Positions 51,135 to 59,627 of a DNA stretch of 64,000 nt are shown here, piece after piece. The stretch is from Collinsella aerofaciens (GTDB taxonomy: Bacteria; Actinomycetota; Coriobacteriia; Coriobacteriales; Coriobacteriaceae). Position numbers and translations under genes: made by a program. A model generated the notes under the pieces. It was not told where the DNA came from. It worked only from the letters and a program-made list of their open reading frames with translations, and searched no databases. Location: the NCBI RefSeq assembly GCF_001405375.1, contig NZ_CYYP01000007.1:1-64000 (forward strand), written 5' to 3'. The number at the start of each line of letters is the position of its first letter. Positions within the stretch are counted from its first letter, which is position 1.

Positions 51135-51140
51135 TATAAT
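51135..51140 (+). promoter_or_regulatory. Putative -10 box of kup
   Basis: TATAAT lies 36 bases before the kup start. A good -35 is not seen at the usual distance. Confidence 0.4.
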
Positions 51141-51175
51141 TCCTTCGAACATTAAAGTTGGGAGGAAACCGGCTT

Positions 51176-53203
51176 ATGGAACAAAAGGCCAAGGAGGCAG
51201 CTTCGCACGCTGCGATTCCTGTGAGCATCTCGGCGATGCTCGTCACGCTGGGCGTGGTGTACGGCGATATCGGCACCAGCCCTATGTATGTAACCAAGGC
51301 GCTCGTTGCCGGCAACGGCGGCATCGGAAGCGTCACGGAGGAGTTCGTGCTCGGCGCGCTCTCCCTTGTCGTGTGGACGGTCACGCTGCTGACCACCATC
51401 AAGTATGTGCTCATCTCGCTGCGCGCCGATAACCATGGTGAGGGCGGCATCTTTGCCCTGTACAGCCTGGTCAAGCGCTGCGGCAAGTGGCTTATCGTCC
51501 CCGCCATGCTGGGTGGCGCCGCGCTGCTCGCCGACGGCATCCTGACGCCGGCCGTTACCGTTACCACGGCCATCGAGGGCCTGCGCACCATCCCGGCGGT
51601 CCATGCCGTGCTGGGCGATGACCAGGGCCGTGTCGTCGCCATTACGCTCGCCATCATCATCGTGCTCTTCTTGGTTCAGCGCATCGGTACGGCCAAGATC
51701 GGTCACGCCTTTGGCCCCATCATGACGCTGTGGTTCCTGTTCCTGGGCGGCACGGGTCTGTTCTTTGTCTTCCAGCACCCCGCCGTGCTGCTGTGCCTCA
51801 ACCCGGTGCGCGGCATCGCCTTTTTGCTGAGCCCCAACAACCACGCGGGCATCATGATTCTGGGCAGCTGCTTCCTCGCCACCACCGGTGCCGAGGCGCT
51901 CTACTCCGACATGGGCCACGTCGGCCGCGGCAACATCTACGCTACCTGGCCGTTCGTTAAGTGCTGCCTGCTGCTTTCCTATATGGGCCAGGGCGCTTGG
52001 CTTATGAACAACGCTGCCAACCCCGAGCTCATGGGCATTGCCGACCTCAACCCGTTCTACCAGATGCTCGCCCCGGGCCTGCGCCCGTTTGCCGTCGGCC
52101 TTTCCACCGTCGCGGCCATCATTGCCTCGCAGGCGCTCATCACCGGCGCATTCTCGCTGGTGTCCGAGGCCAGCCGTCTGGACCTCATGCCGCACATGCA
52201 GGTCTTCTACCCTGCCGAGACCAAGGGCCAGCTCTACATCCCCATGGTCAACAACGTCATGCTTGTCGGCTGCGTCATCGTGGTGCTGCTGTTCCAGAAC
52301 TCGGCGCATATGGAAGCCGCCTACGGCCTTGCCATTACGCTGACTATGATGTGCACCACGCTGCTGCTCTTCTTCTACCTGCACGAGGAGCGCAAGCTCA
52401 AGGTTGCTCCGTGGATCTTCGCGGCCTTCTTCCTTTTGCTCGAAGGCTTCTTCTTCGTGAGCTCACTTACCAAGTTCTTCCACGGCGGCTACTTCACCAT
52501 CCTCATGGCCGCGCTCATCATGGGCATCATGGTGTGCTGGTACAACGGTACGGCTGTTGAGCAGCGCCAGTTTACGCTGCTGCCGCTGCGCAGCTACCTG
52601 CCGCAGCTCAAGCGCCTGCGCGACGACGACCGTTACGAGCGCATGAGCGACAACGTCGTGTACCTGACCAAGGACACCCATACCGACTACATCGACCGCG
52701 ACATCGTCTACTCGATTTTGGACAAGCATCCCAAGCGCGCTCGCGCCTGGTGGTTCGTGAATGTCGAGACCATGGACGAGCCGCATACCTTTGCCTATTC
52801 GGTCGAGACGTTCGGCACCGACTACGTGTTCCGCGTGCATCTGTACCTGGGCTACAAGATCAACCAGCGCGTCAATGCCTATCTGCGTCAGGTCGTTCAG
52901 GACCTGGCTGCCACCGGCGAGCTGCCGGCGCAGACGCATGACTACTCGGTCTACAAGGATCCGGGCAACATCGGTACGTTCAAGTTCGTCCTGATCCGTA
53001 AGCTTCTGGCGCCCGAAAGCGATGTGGAGCCGAGCGAGCGTACGGCCATCACGCTCAAGTACATCATCCGCCGCGCCGCCGGCACGCCTGCACGCTGGTA
53101 CGGCCTGGAGAACTCCAACGTGAGCTTTGAGTACGTGCCGCTGTTCACCAAGTTCAAGGCCGTGAACAAGATGCAGCGCCTGGCCCCCAACGAGCGGCCG
53201 TAG
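51176..53203 (+). CDS. kup: Kup-family potassium uptake protein
   Basis: Potassium/proton symporter of 675 residues with about 12 transmembrane segments in the first 440 residues and a C-terminal cytoplasmic domain. The N-terminal segment G-V-V-Y-G-D-I-G-T-S-P-M-Y and the region after it (G-E-G-G-I-F-A-L-Y) are diagnostic for Kup/HAK/KT transporters. Start 51176 follows TTGGGAGG; an upstream in-frame ATG at 51158 lies before that site. It is followed at 60 bases by a small membrane gene and the KdpD/KdpE-like pair, so it is probably the target of that system. Confidence 0.92.
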   Translation: MEQKAKEAASHAAIPVSISAMLVTLGVVYGDIGTSPMYVTKALVAGNGGIGSVTEEFVLGALSLVVWTVTLLTTIKYVLISLRADNHGEGGIFALYSLVKRCGKWLIVPAMLGGAALLADGILTPAVTVTTAIEGLRTIPAVHAVLGDDQGRVVAITLAIIIVLFLVQRIGTAKIGHAFGPIMTLWFLFLGGTGLFFVFQHPAVLLCLNPVRGIAFLLSPNNHAGIMILGSCFLATTGAEALYSDMGHVGRGNIYATWPFVKCCLLLSYMGQGAWLMNNAANPELMGIADLNPFYQMLAPGLRPFAVGLSTVAAIIASQALITGAFSLVSEASRLDLMPHMQVFYPAETKGQLYIPMVNNVMLVGCVIVVLLFQNSAHMEAAYGLAITLTMMCTTLLLFFYLHEERKLKVAPWIFAAFFLLLEGFFFVSSLTKFFHGGYFTILMAALIMGIMVCWYNGTAVEQRQFTLLPLRSYLPQLKRLRDDDRYERMSDNVVYLTKDTHTDYIDRDIVYSILDKHPKRARAWWFVNVETMDEPHTFAYSVETFGTDYVFRVHLYLGYKINQRVNAYLRQVVQDLAATGELPAQTHDYSVYKDPGNIGTFKFVLIRKLLAPESDVEPSERTAITLKYIIRRAAGTPARWYGLENSNVSFEYVPLFTKFKAVNKMQRLAPNERP

Positions 53204-53263
53204 ACGTCGGCGGCTACACGGAGTTGGTTTTTGATGGATAAGCATGAGGCCGGGGAGGTAAAC

Positions 53264-53458
53264 ATGGATACAAAGGCGCTCGATGGCCGCGAGGCGGTGG
53301 TCGAAATGGTGCGTGAGGCGCGCGTCGACGCCGCCGAAGATCGGTTCTTTACGAATCGTGCCAACATGGACATGGCCGACCGCGTGATCTCGATCGTGGC
53401 ACTGGTATTTGGAGCGGTGTGCGTGTGTGCCCTGCTCGCGCACGTGCTGTTTGTCTAA
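53264..53458 (+). CDS. Small single-pass membrane protein between kup and the sensor
   Basis: 64-residue protein with a charged N-terminal half (M-D-T-K-A-L-D-G-R-E-A) and one C-terminal transmembrane helix (about 42-62, I-S-I-V-A-L-V-F-G-A-V). Start 53264 follows GGGGAGG five bases upstream, which is stronger than the in-frame ATG at 53234. The position, directly after kup and before a two-component system, suggests a small regulatory or accessory subunit for the transporter. No family recognised. Confidence 0.55.
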   Translation: MDTKALDGREAVVEMVREARVDAAEDRFFTNRANMDMADRVISIVALVFGAVCVCALLAHVLFV

Positions 53459-53504
53459 CGACCGCCGGTTGCAAAGGCTATACACTTGGAACCACCACAA
53501 GGGA

Positions 53505-53540
53505 AACCACCACAAAGGTGCCTGTCCCTTTGTGGTGGTT
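53505..53540. repeat. ACCACCAC palindrome (family H, copy 2)
   Basis: AACCACCACAAAGG and its perfect complement CCTTTGTGGTGGTT (53527-53540) surround TGCCTGTC. The reverse strand reads CACAAAGGGACAGGCACC. A partial direct copy (ACCACCACAAGGG) precedes it at 53491. It is followed by TTTGTTTT, so it can act as a terminator for kup. Confidence 0.75.
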
Positions 53541-53569
53541 TTTGTTTTCGAGAGAGGGGCGGGGCGCTG

Positions 53570-55195
53570 ATGGACGTCCGTACGGACGGCGATATTGCCG
53601 ATAACTTTTGGTGGCGGCGCACAACGCTGACGCGCCGCACTCCTCTGTATGACGCTTGCGTATCGGTGGGGCTGCTGGTCGCGGCGACGATTGTGGGCGC
53701 GCTGCTCGACCATCCGGGTCTCGCGCCGAGCATCATGATCGTCTATGTGTTCGCCGTTCAGCTGTGCGCATTCTTTACCTGGAGTCGCCTGTATTGCTTG
53801 CTGAGCTCGGCTGCCGCCGTGGCGCTCTACAACTTCTTGTTTGTCGACCCATGCTACTCGCTGTCGCTTATCGACCGCGGCTATCCCGGCATGTTCTTCA
53901 TCATGTTCGTGGTCTCGCTTGTGTCGAGCTCGATTGCGTTAGCCCTGCGCCGCGCCTTGGCACAGGCTGCCGCCAGCGACCGCCGCACGCATATGGTGCT
54001 CGAGACCAACCGCATGCTGCAGCGGTGCGCCGATCAGCAGCAGATCGTTCATGCCATGGCAACGCAGCTGGCGCGTCTTTCGGGCTGTCCGGTCGTGTGG
54101 TACAGCGCCGACGCCGAGGGCGATGACCTGCTGCCGCGTGCGACATACACGGCCGTGGGCGATGCCGCGCCGGTGCATGAACTGGCGCCGCAGATGCCGC
54201 CGCGGCTCTCGGCGTCCGCCTATGTGGGAACGCCGCTCGATGCCACCTATGGCGGCTCGGCGTTTTATGGCATCTACCTGACGGTTCGCACGGGCGACGG
54301 CTTCGTCCGCTCGGGCGACCCCGCCTCGGTGGTGGGCGTGCTGGCTATCGTTGCCGAGCCCGACGTGCTGACGCATGAGGAGCGGACGCTTGCCGATGCC
54401 ATCGTGAGCGAAGGTGAGCTGGCGCTCGACCGCGCCCGCGCCATGGAGGCCCGCGAGGAGGCGGCGGTGCTCGCCAAAAACGAACAGCTGCGCGCCAACC
54501 TGCTGCGCTCCATCTCGCACGATCTGCGTACGCCGCTCACCAGTATTTCGGGCAATGCCGATGTCCTGCTCGATCAGGGCTCGACCGGCACCGCGGTGCT
54601 CGATGCCCAGACGCGCCGCGGCCTGCTCCTTTCCATTCGCTCGGATGCGCAATGGCTCAACGCCACCGTCGAGAACCTGCTCGCCATCACCAAGCTCGAG
54701 GGCGGCGGCATGCGCCTGTCGACCACGCTCGAGCTCATGGACGATATCGTCGAGGAGGCGCTGCGCCACGTGAACCCTGCCGTGCGCGAGCACGATCTTA
54801 AGGTGGTGGCGTGCGATGAGCCGGCGCTCGTCAACGTCGATGCGCGCCTGATGGTGCAGCTGGTGGTCAATCTGGTGAACAACGCCATCGCCTATACGCC
54901 CGCGGGCTCGCATATCATGATTTCGATTAGCGTCGACGATGGACGCGTGGCGTGCTCGGTGGTCGATGATGGTCCGGGCATCGCACCCGAGGACCGCGAG
55001 CGGATCTTTGAGTCGTTCTACACCGCCAACCACGGTCTGGCTGACAGTCACCGCAGCGTGGGCCTGGGTCTTTCGCTCTGCCGCTCCATTGCGCTGGCGC
55101 ATGGCGGTAGCATAGAGGTTGCCGCGGCGGACCCGCACGGCTCGGTCTTTACGATTGAGCTTCCTGCCGCCGACGTTTCGTTTGATAAGGAGTAG
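53570..55195 (+). CDS. KdpD-like sensor histidine kinase lacking the KdpD N-terminal domain
   Basis: 541-residue sensor kinase. After about 20 residues come four hydrophobic helices (about 24-125, DUF4118-type as in KdpD), a GAF-like region (about 150-290), then the H-box L-R-S-I-S-H-D-L-R-T-P-L with His317 and the HATPase domain with D-D-G-P-G-I and G-L-G-L-S-L. The long N-terminal KdpD and universal-stress-type domains that sense potassium and c-di-AMP in E. coli KdpD are missing. It overlaps no gene but ends against the response regulator start. Context with kup suggests potassium or turgor sensing. Confidence 0.87.
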   Translation: MDVRTDGDIADNFWWRRTTLTRRTPLYDACVSVGLLVAATIVGALLDHPGLAPSIMIVYVFAVQLCAFFTWSRLYCLLSSAAAVALYNFLFVDPCYSLSLIDRGYPGMFFIMFVVSLVSSSIALALRRALAQAAASDRRTHMVLETNRMLQRCADQQQIVHAMATQLARLSGCPVVWYSADAEGDDLLPRATYTAVGDAAPVHELAPQMPPRLSASAYVGTPLDATYGGSAFYGIYLTVRTGDGFVRSGDPASVVGVLAIVAEPDVLTHEERTLADAIVSEGELALDRARAMEAREEAAVLAKNEQLRANLLRSISHDLRTPLTSISGNADVLLDQGSTGTAVLDAQTRRGLLLSIRSDAQWLNATVENLLAITKLEGGGMRLSTTLELMDDIVEEALRHVNPAVREHDLKVVACDEPALVNVDARLMVQLVVNLVNNAIAYTPAGSHIMISISVDDGRVACSVVDDGPGIAPEDRERIFESFYTANHGLADSHRSVGLGLSLCRSIALAHGGSIEVAAADPHGSVFTIELPAADVSFDKE

Positions 55196-55199
55196 CGCC

Positions 55200-55913
55200 G
55201 TGCCGAACTCTGCCGTAAAACCGCTCATCTTGGTCGTTGAGGACGACCCTGCCGTTCGCAATCTTATTGTTGCCGCGCTCGAGGCGCACGGCTTGCGCCA
55301 TATGGCCGTGGAGACCGCCCATGCCGCCATCGCCGCCGCCTCGTCGCAGACGCCGAGCATTGTGCTGCTCGATCTGGGCCTGCCCGATATGGACGGCGTC
55401 AAGGTGGTGGAGTCGGTGCGCGCATGGTCGGGCATGCCGATTATCGTGGTCTCGGCGCGCAGCGAGGATGCGGACAAAATCCGCGCGCTCGATGCCGGTG
55501 CCGACGACTATCTGACCAAGCCGTTTTCGGTCGAGGAGCTGCTCGCGCGTATTCGCACGACGCTCAGGCGCCTTTCGTATGCGCAAACGGGCGGTGTTGC
55601 CTCCGAGGGCTCGTTCGATACCGGTGAGCTGCATATCGATTTTGATGCCGGCATCGCCACGATGGATGGCGAGGAACTGCATCTGACGCCGATCGAGTAT
55701 AAGCTCCTGTGCCTGCTGGCACACAACGCCGACAAGGTGCTGACGCACCAGTTTATCCTGCATGAGATCTGGGGCACGGCAACTAAGAGCGACCTGGCGA
55801 GCCTGCGCGTCTTTATGGGCACGCTGCGTAAGAAGATTGAGTCCGACCCCGCGCATCCGCGCTATATCCAGACGCACGTGGGTATCGGCTATCGCCTGGT
55901 CACCCAAGGGTAG
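55200..55913 (+). CDS. KdpE-like OmpR-family response regulator
   Basis: 237-residue two-component regulator. The receiver domain has acidic residues E14-D15-D16, phospho-acceptor Asp58 in L-L-D-L-G-L-P-D-M-D-G and the Lys of D-Y-L-T-K-P. The C-terminal winged helix (about 130-235) has the OmpR pattern L-T-P-I-E-Y-K-L-L. The start is GTG 55200, after AAGGAG inside the end of the kinase gene, which indicates coupled translation. It is most like KdpE. Its promoter targets are probably kup and the small membrane protein, since no kdpFABC operon is here. Confidence 0.9.
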   Translation: MPNSAVKPLILVVEDDPAVRNLIVAALEAHGLRHMAVETAHAAIAAASSQTPSIVLLDLGLPDMDGVKVVESVRAWSGMPIIVVSARSEDADKIRALDAGADDYLTKPFSVEELLARIRTTLRRLSYAQTGGVASEGSFDTGELHIDFDAGIATMDGEELHLTPIEYKLLCLLAHNADKVLTHQFILHEIWGTATKSDLASLRVFMGTLRKKIESDPAHPRYIQTHVGIGYRLVTQG

Positions 55914-55937
55914 GACGGCGTCCGCCATCCCACTATG

Positions 55938-56004
55938 AGTTGCGGTGAAATACGGTCTAAATTTGCCTAATTCCAGGCAAAACAGTCCGTATTCCACCGC
56001 AACT
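55938..56004. repeat. Family B palindrome, copy 2
   Basis: AGTTGCGGTGAAATACGG (55938-55955) pairs with CCGTATTCCACCGCAACT (55987-56004). An inner hairpin TTTGCCT (55962-55968) / AGGCAAA (55975-55981) is nested. It sits between convergent genes and ends five bases before the RlmKL-like gene's stop codon. Confidence 0.75.
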
Positions 56005-56008
56005 TTGT

Positions 56009-58531
56009 CTATTTGCCCTTGGGCTTGCTGGCGTAGAACTTCTTCTTTTTGGGCTTGCCGTTGCCGGCCTGCGCGTGCGCGGGCACTGCCGCGCGAGGCA
56101 TACGGGCCTTGGGGTTGCGCAGCTCCTCGGTTCGCTCGGCAATCTCCTCGGCGCTAAAGCCGACCTCGGCCATGGCGTCCTCAATGGGCAGGCGGCGCAC
56201 GATATAGCAGTGGTGCACCTTCTGGTTACGTGCGAAGTCCTCGGGAATGGTCTGCGCCGTAATGTCCTCCAGCACGACGCCCGCGCGCGCGAGCTTGCGC
56301 GTTTCGGGGCGGAAGCCGCGCAGGTTGCAGCTGAAGATGGCATGGCCGCCCTGCGCGAGCAGGCGAGATACGCCGGCCAAAAGCTCAACATGGTCGCGCT
56401 GGACATCCCAGGTACGGCGGCCCATCTTTGACGAGTTCGAGAACGTGGGCGGGTCGACAAAGATCAGGTCCCAGCGGTTGCGCGTCTGGCGCTGGTCGCG
56501 AATCCAGGCAAGCACGTCGTCGCGCACAAAATGATGCTGCGGCCCCACAAAGCCGTTCTGGCGCATGTTGCGCTCGGCCCAGTCCAGATAGGTGTTGGAG
56601 AGGTCGACCGTCACGGTCTCCTCGACGCCGCCATCGGCCGCGTAGCAGGTGGCAGTGCCGGTGTAGGCGAACAGGTTGAGGAAGCGGCGCGCCTGTTTGG
56701 CGTGCTCGCGCACTAGGTTGCGGGTGACGCGGTGATCCAGGAAGATGCCCACATCCAGATAGTCGTCAAAGTTGACGGCAAAGGTGAGGCCGCCCTCTTC
56801 GATGAGCGGCAGACGACGGCGTGTGATATTGGCACGCTCGCCCGATGCGCCCTTGCCGGCGCCCTGCTTGCCGTACTGCGAGCCGCCGCGCGAACGCATG
56901 CGGGCCTTGGCGTGCACATGCTCGGCCGGAACATCCAGGATGCGCGGCGCGATGGCCAAGATGTCGAGCATACGGGCCTGGGCCAGTGCGGGGTCGATGG
57001 TCTTGGGCGCGGCGTATTCGGCGATGACGAGCCAGCGGCCCGGCGTCTGCGGGCAACCCTCGTACAGGTCGATGGCAGCGGAGTAGTCGGGCAGGTCGGC
57101 ATCGTAGACGCGGTAGCAGCTCACGCCCTCGCGCTTTGCCCACTTTCGACGCAGACGGGCGTTCTTGCGCAGGCGGTTGGCGAACTGCTCGGACTCCGGG
57201 ATGAGCACGGGCAGCGGCTTGCCGTCGCCCAGGTCGAGCGTGGCGGTAGGTTCGGGCATGAGGGTGTCGGCGGCTTCGCCTTGGGCATCTGCGGTCTGCT
57301 CCTCGGCATCTGCGCTGGTCGCAGCTTCGAATGCCGCGGCGGCGTGGTCGAGCGAGGGCCAAACCTCAAGAGCCGCCTCCTCGTTATTGGGCATGACGGC
57401 GATCGAGCGCTCGGGCTCGGCGTGGAGCGCGCGGGCCAGCAAGCCGTCGCGGGTGAGAGCGGCGACCGGCGCCGAAGCGAGCTCGGGGGCGCGGCGCAGC
57501 TCGCCGATGAGCGTCATGGCATCGTGCATGAGCGAAAGCGGGGTCTCGGTCGTGTCCGCGACCAGGGCGGCACCGGCGACGGCGCCCGCATGGTCCAGCA
57601 CGGTGGCGGGCTTGGCGGCACAAAAGTCGACAAAACGCTTGTAGCCGGCGCACTTGACCATGCGCTCGGCAGTCTTGCGGGCGGCGGGGTCGATGTCTAC
57701 GGCCACGATGCGCGCCTGGCGCTCGCGCGCTGCCGCCTCGCGCTCGCGCGCCTCGGCAAGCAGCTGCTCCCACAGGACAGCGTCGTGCAGCTGCCAGCCC
57801 TCAAAGCCCCAGCGCTCGCGTGCGGCGCCCGGGGCGCGGTCGGTCAGAATGTTCACGGCCTCCAGCAGCAGACCGCCGCCGGCGCACGAGGCATCGATCA
57901 GCGTGGGAAGGGCTTCGTTTTCGTAATCGTCGGCCGTCAGCTCGCGCTCGCATAGTGCGGTCCAGCCGACCTGCGCCAGCACCAGGGCGGCGTAGTCGGG
58001 GCGCAACACGTGTGCGCCCTCGCCGGCACGAGTCGCAGCGGGCGGCAGACGCTTGAACAGCGGGTCGCCCGAAAGGTCCAGGCTGATGCTCGCGCGACGC
58101 TGACGCAGCGAAAGCAGTAGGTGAACATCGGGGTCGGCGGCATCGACGTCGGCACGACGTCCCGTGGTCTCGGCCAGGCGGTCGCACAGCGCGTCTTTGG
58201 CGCGCAGGGCCGAGAAGCGCGTGTTGCGCAGCTGCTCGGTCACGCCGCGGGCGGTGATGGCGATGGTGGCGCCGGGGCGGACGATGCTCTCCCAGGCGAT
58301 GTCGTAAACGCTATCGTACAGTTCATCGGCATCCTGCGCCTCAAAGCGCCCGAGTACCACGAACACACGGCTCGCCAGGCGCGACCACAGACAGGCGCGG
58401 TAGCCTTCTTCGAGCTCGCCCTCAAATGTAGCGCGGCCCTTCAGCCGGCGAACATGCGAAAGCCCGAGGCGTTTAAGCTCATCGGCGAGTGCGGACTCAA
58501 AGCCCTCGGGGCAGCTTGCGTAAAATTCCAT
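56009..58531 (-). CDS. RlmKL-like fused 23S rRNA methyltransferase with degenerate RlmL half
   Basis: 840-residue protein with the domain order of gammaproteobacterial RlmKL: THUMP domain (about 45-155), an RlmL-type Rossmann domain (about 160-345) and a C-terminal RlmK-type domain. The RlmK part is canonical: N-L-F-A-Y-T-G-T-A-T and F-V-D-P-P-T-F-S-N-S, which should make m7G in 23S rRNA. The RlmL part reads D-A-S-C-A-G-G-G-L-L at 213-222 where D-P-M-C-G-S-G-T is usual, and T-T-E-T-P (327-331) where N-P-P-Y is expected. Catalysis of m2G is therefore doubtful. It is also 140 residues longer than E. coli RlmKL. Confidence 0.82.
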   Translation of the reverse strand: MEFYASCPEGFESALADELKRLGLSHVRRLKGRATFEGELEEGYRACLWSRLASRVFVVLGRFEAQDADELYDSVYDIAWESIVRPGATIAITARGVTEQLRNTRFSALRAKDALCDRLAETTGRRADVDAADPDVHLLLSLRQRRASISLDLSGDPLFKRLPPAATRAGEGAHVLRPDYAALVLAQVGWTALCERELTADDYENEALPTLIDASCAGGGLLLEAVNILTDRAPGAARERWGFEGWQLHDAVLWEQLLAEAREREAAARERQARIVAVDIDPAARKTAERMVKCAGYKRFVDFCAAKPATVLDHAGAVAGAALVADTTETPLSLMHDAMTLIGELRRAPELASAPVAALTRDGLLARALHAEPERSIAVMPNNEEAALEVWPSLDHAAAAFEAATSADAEEQTADAQGEAADTLMPEPTATLDLGDGKPLPVLIPESEQFANRLRKNARLRRKWAKREGVSCYRVYDADLPDYSAAIDLYEGCPQTPGRWLVIAEYAAPKTIDPALAQARMLDILAIAPRILDVPAEHVHAKARMRSRGGSQYGKQGAGKGASGERANITRRRLPLIEEGGLTFAVNFDDYLDVGIFLDHRVTRNLVREHAKQARRFLNLFAYTGTATCYAADGGVEETVTVDLSNTYLDWAERNMRQNGFVGPQHHFVRDDVLAWIRDQRQTRNRWDLIFVDPPTFSNSSKMGRRTWDVQRDHVELLAGVSRLLAQGGHAIFSCNLRGFRPETRKLARAGVVLEDITAQTIPEDFARNQKVHHCYIVRRLPIEDAMAEVGFSAEEIAERTEELRNPKARMPRAAVPAHAQAGNGKPKKKKFYASKPKGK

Positions 58532-58606
58532 GGGTGACCTCTCTGGTTGCGTCGCTCCATTATATGATGGATGCTTCGTTTGCCCTTATCCTCGAAAGGA
58601 ACCCAT

Positions 58607-59434
58607 ATGATTGATGCGTGTCCCGAACCCGCTGTGCTCTTTTTTGACGTGGACGGCACGCTGACGTCGTTCGATCCCGACAACATGACCGACAAGGACT
58701 TTTCGGCGGTTCGCCCCTCGCAGGCGGTCGTCGAGGCGTTTCATCGCCTGCGCAATGCGGGTCACCAGGCATTTATCTGCACGGGTCGTCCCTTGTGGCT
58801 GATCGCCGATGGCCTGCGCGCGCTCGACCCCGCGGGCGTCGTTGCCATGGCGGGAGCGACGCTCGAGGTCGAGGGCCGCGTGGTGCATGAGGACTGCTTT
58901 GACGAGCACGTTATCGAGGAGCTTGCACGCCGTATGGCCGCGGCAGGGATTGAGGCCTTTTTCGAGACCAACGTGGCTACTTTTGCCTTGGAACCTGCGG
59001 GTGTTGAGCAGTCGTCTCTGATCGGCACTTCTGTGGTGCACAGCGCCGAGGAGATGCGCGTCGACGGCAGTCTGCGCGTGGGCAAGGTATGCCTCAATGT
59101 GCCCAGTTTGGCTCGCGTAGCCAATGATGACGGCTTTATCGATCGCGAGTTTGAGCTGTGCAACACCGGTGGCCAGAATCGCGAGCTGAGCCCCAAGGGC
59201 ATCAACAAGGGCGTGGGCGTGGCGCGAGCGCTGACGTATCTGGGCCGCGAGGGAAATGCGCGCACCTTTGGCTTTGGCGATTCGGGCAACGACCTGGGCA
59301 TGCTCGCCGCCGTCGAGACGGCCGTGGCCATGGGTAATGCCATGCCCGAGGTCAAGGCGGTCGCCGACTACGTGACCGACGATGTCGCACACGACGGTAC
59401 CGTCACAGCGATGCAGCATTTCGGCCTCATCTAA
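58607..59434 (+). CDS. HAD-superfamily Cof-type phosphatase
   Basis: 275-residue hydrolase of the HAD IIB (Cof/YbiV) subfamily. Motif I F-F-D-V-D-G-T-L-T is near 12-20, motif II C-T-G-R-P near 57, and motif III/IV reads G-F-G-D-S-G-N-D-L-G-M near 223-233. Between them lies the alpha/beta cap of type C2B. The natural substrate is probably a sugar phosphate or a cofactor phosphate such as PLP, FMN or HMP-PP. Start 58607 follows GAAAGGAAC; a longer frame from 58571 is not supported. Divergent from the RlmKL-like gene. Confidence 0.84.
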   Translation: MIDACPEPAVLFFDVDGTLTSFDPDNMTDKDFSAVRPSQAVVEAFHRLRNAGHQAFICTGRPLWLIADGLRALDPAGVVAMAGATLEVEGRVVHEDCFDEHVIEELARRMAAAGIEAFFETNVATFALEPAGVEQSSLIGTSVVHSAEEMRVDGSLRVGKVCLNVPSLARVANDDGFIDREFELCNTGGQNRELSPKGINKGVGVARALTYLGREGNARTFGFGDSGNDLGMLAAVETAVAMGNAMPEVKAVADYVTDDVAHDGTVTAMQHFGLI

Positions 59435-59627
59435 TGAATCCCGCGTTCTGACGTTTGCTCAAACTGCGACTCTTTGCTTTTGCATGCTCAATCGATTTAT
59501 CAATCCAAACACTGAGGTGTTTATACCGTTCGCCGAGAAGATAAAAAACCGCAGCTCACGCCTTGATAAACGTAGGTAAAGTGTTTAGCAGTTTAACGCC
59601 CGTGTGCAAGCGAAAGGAATCAGGCAG

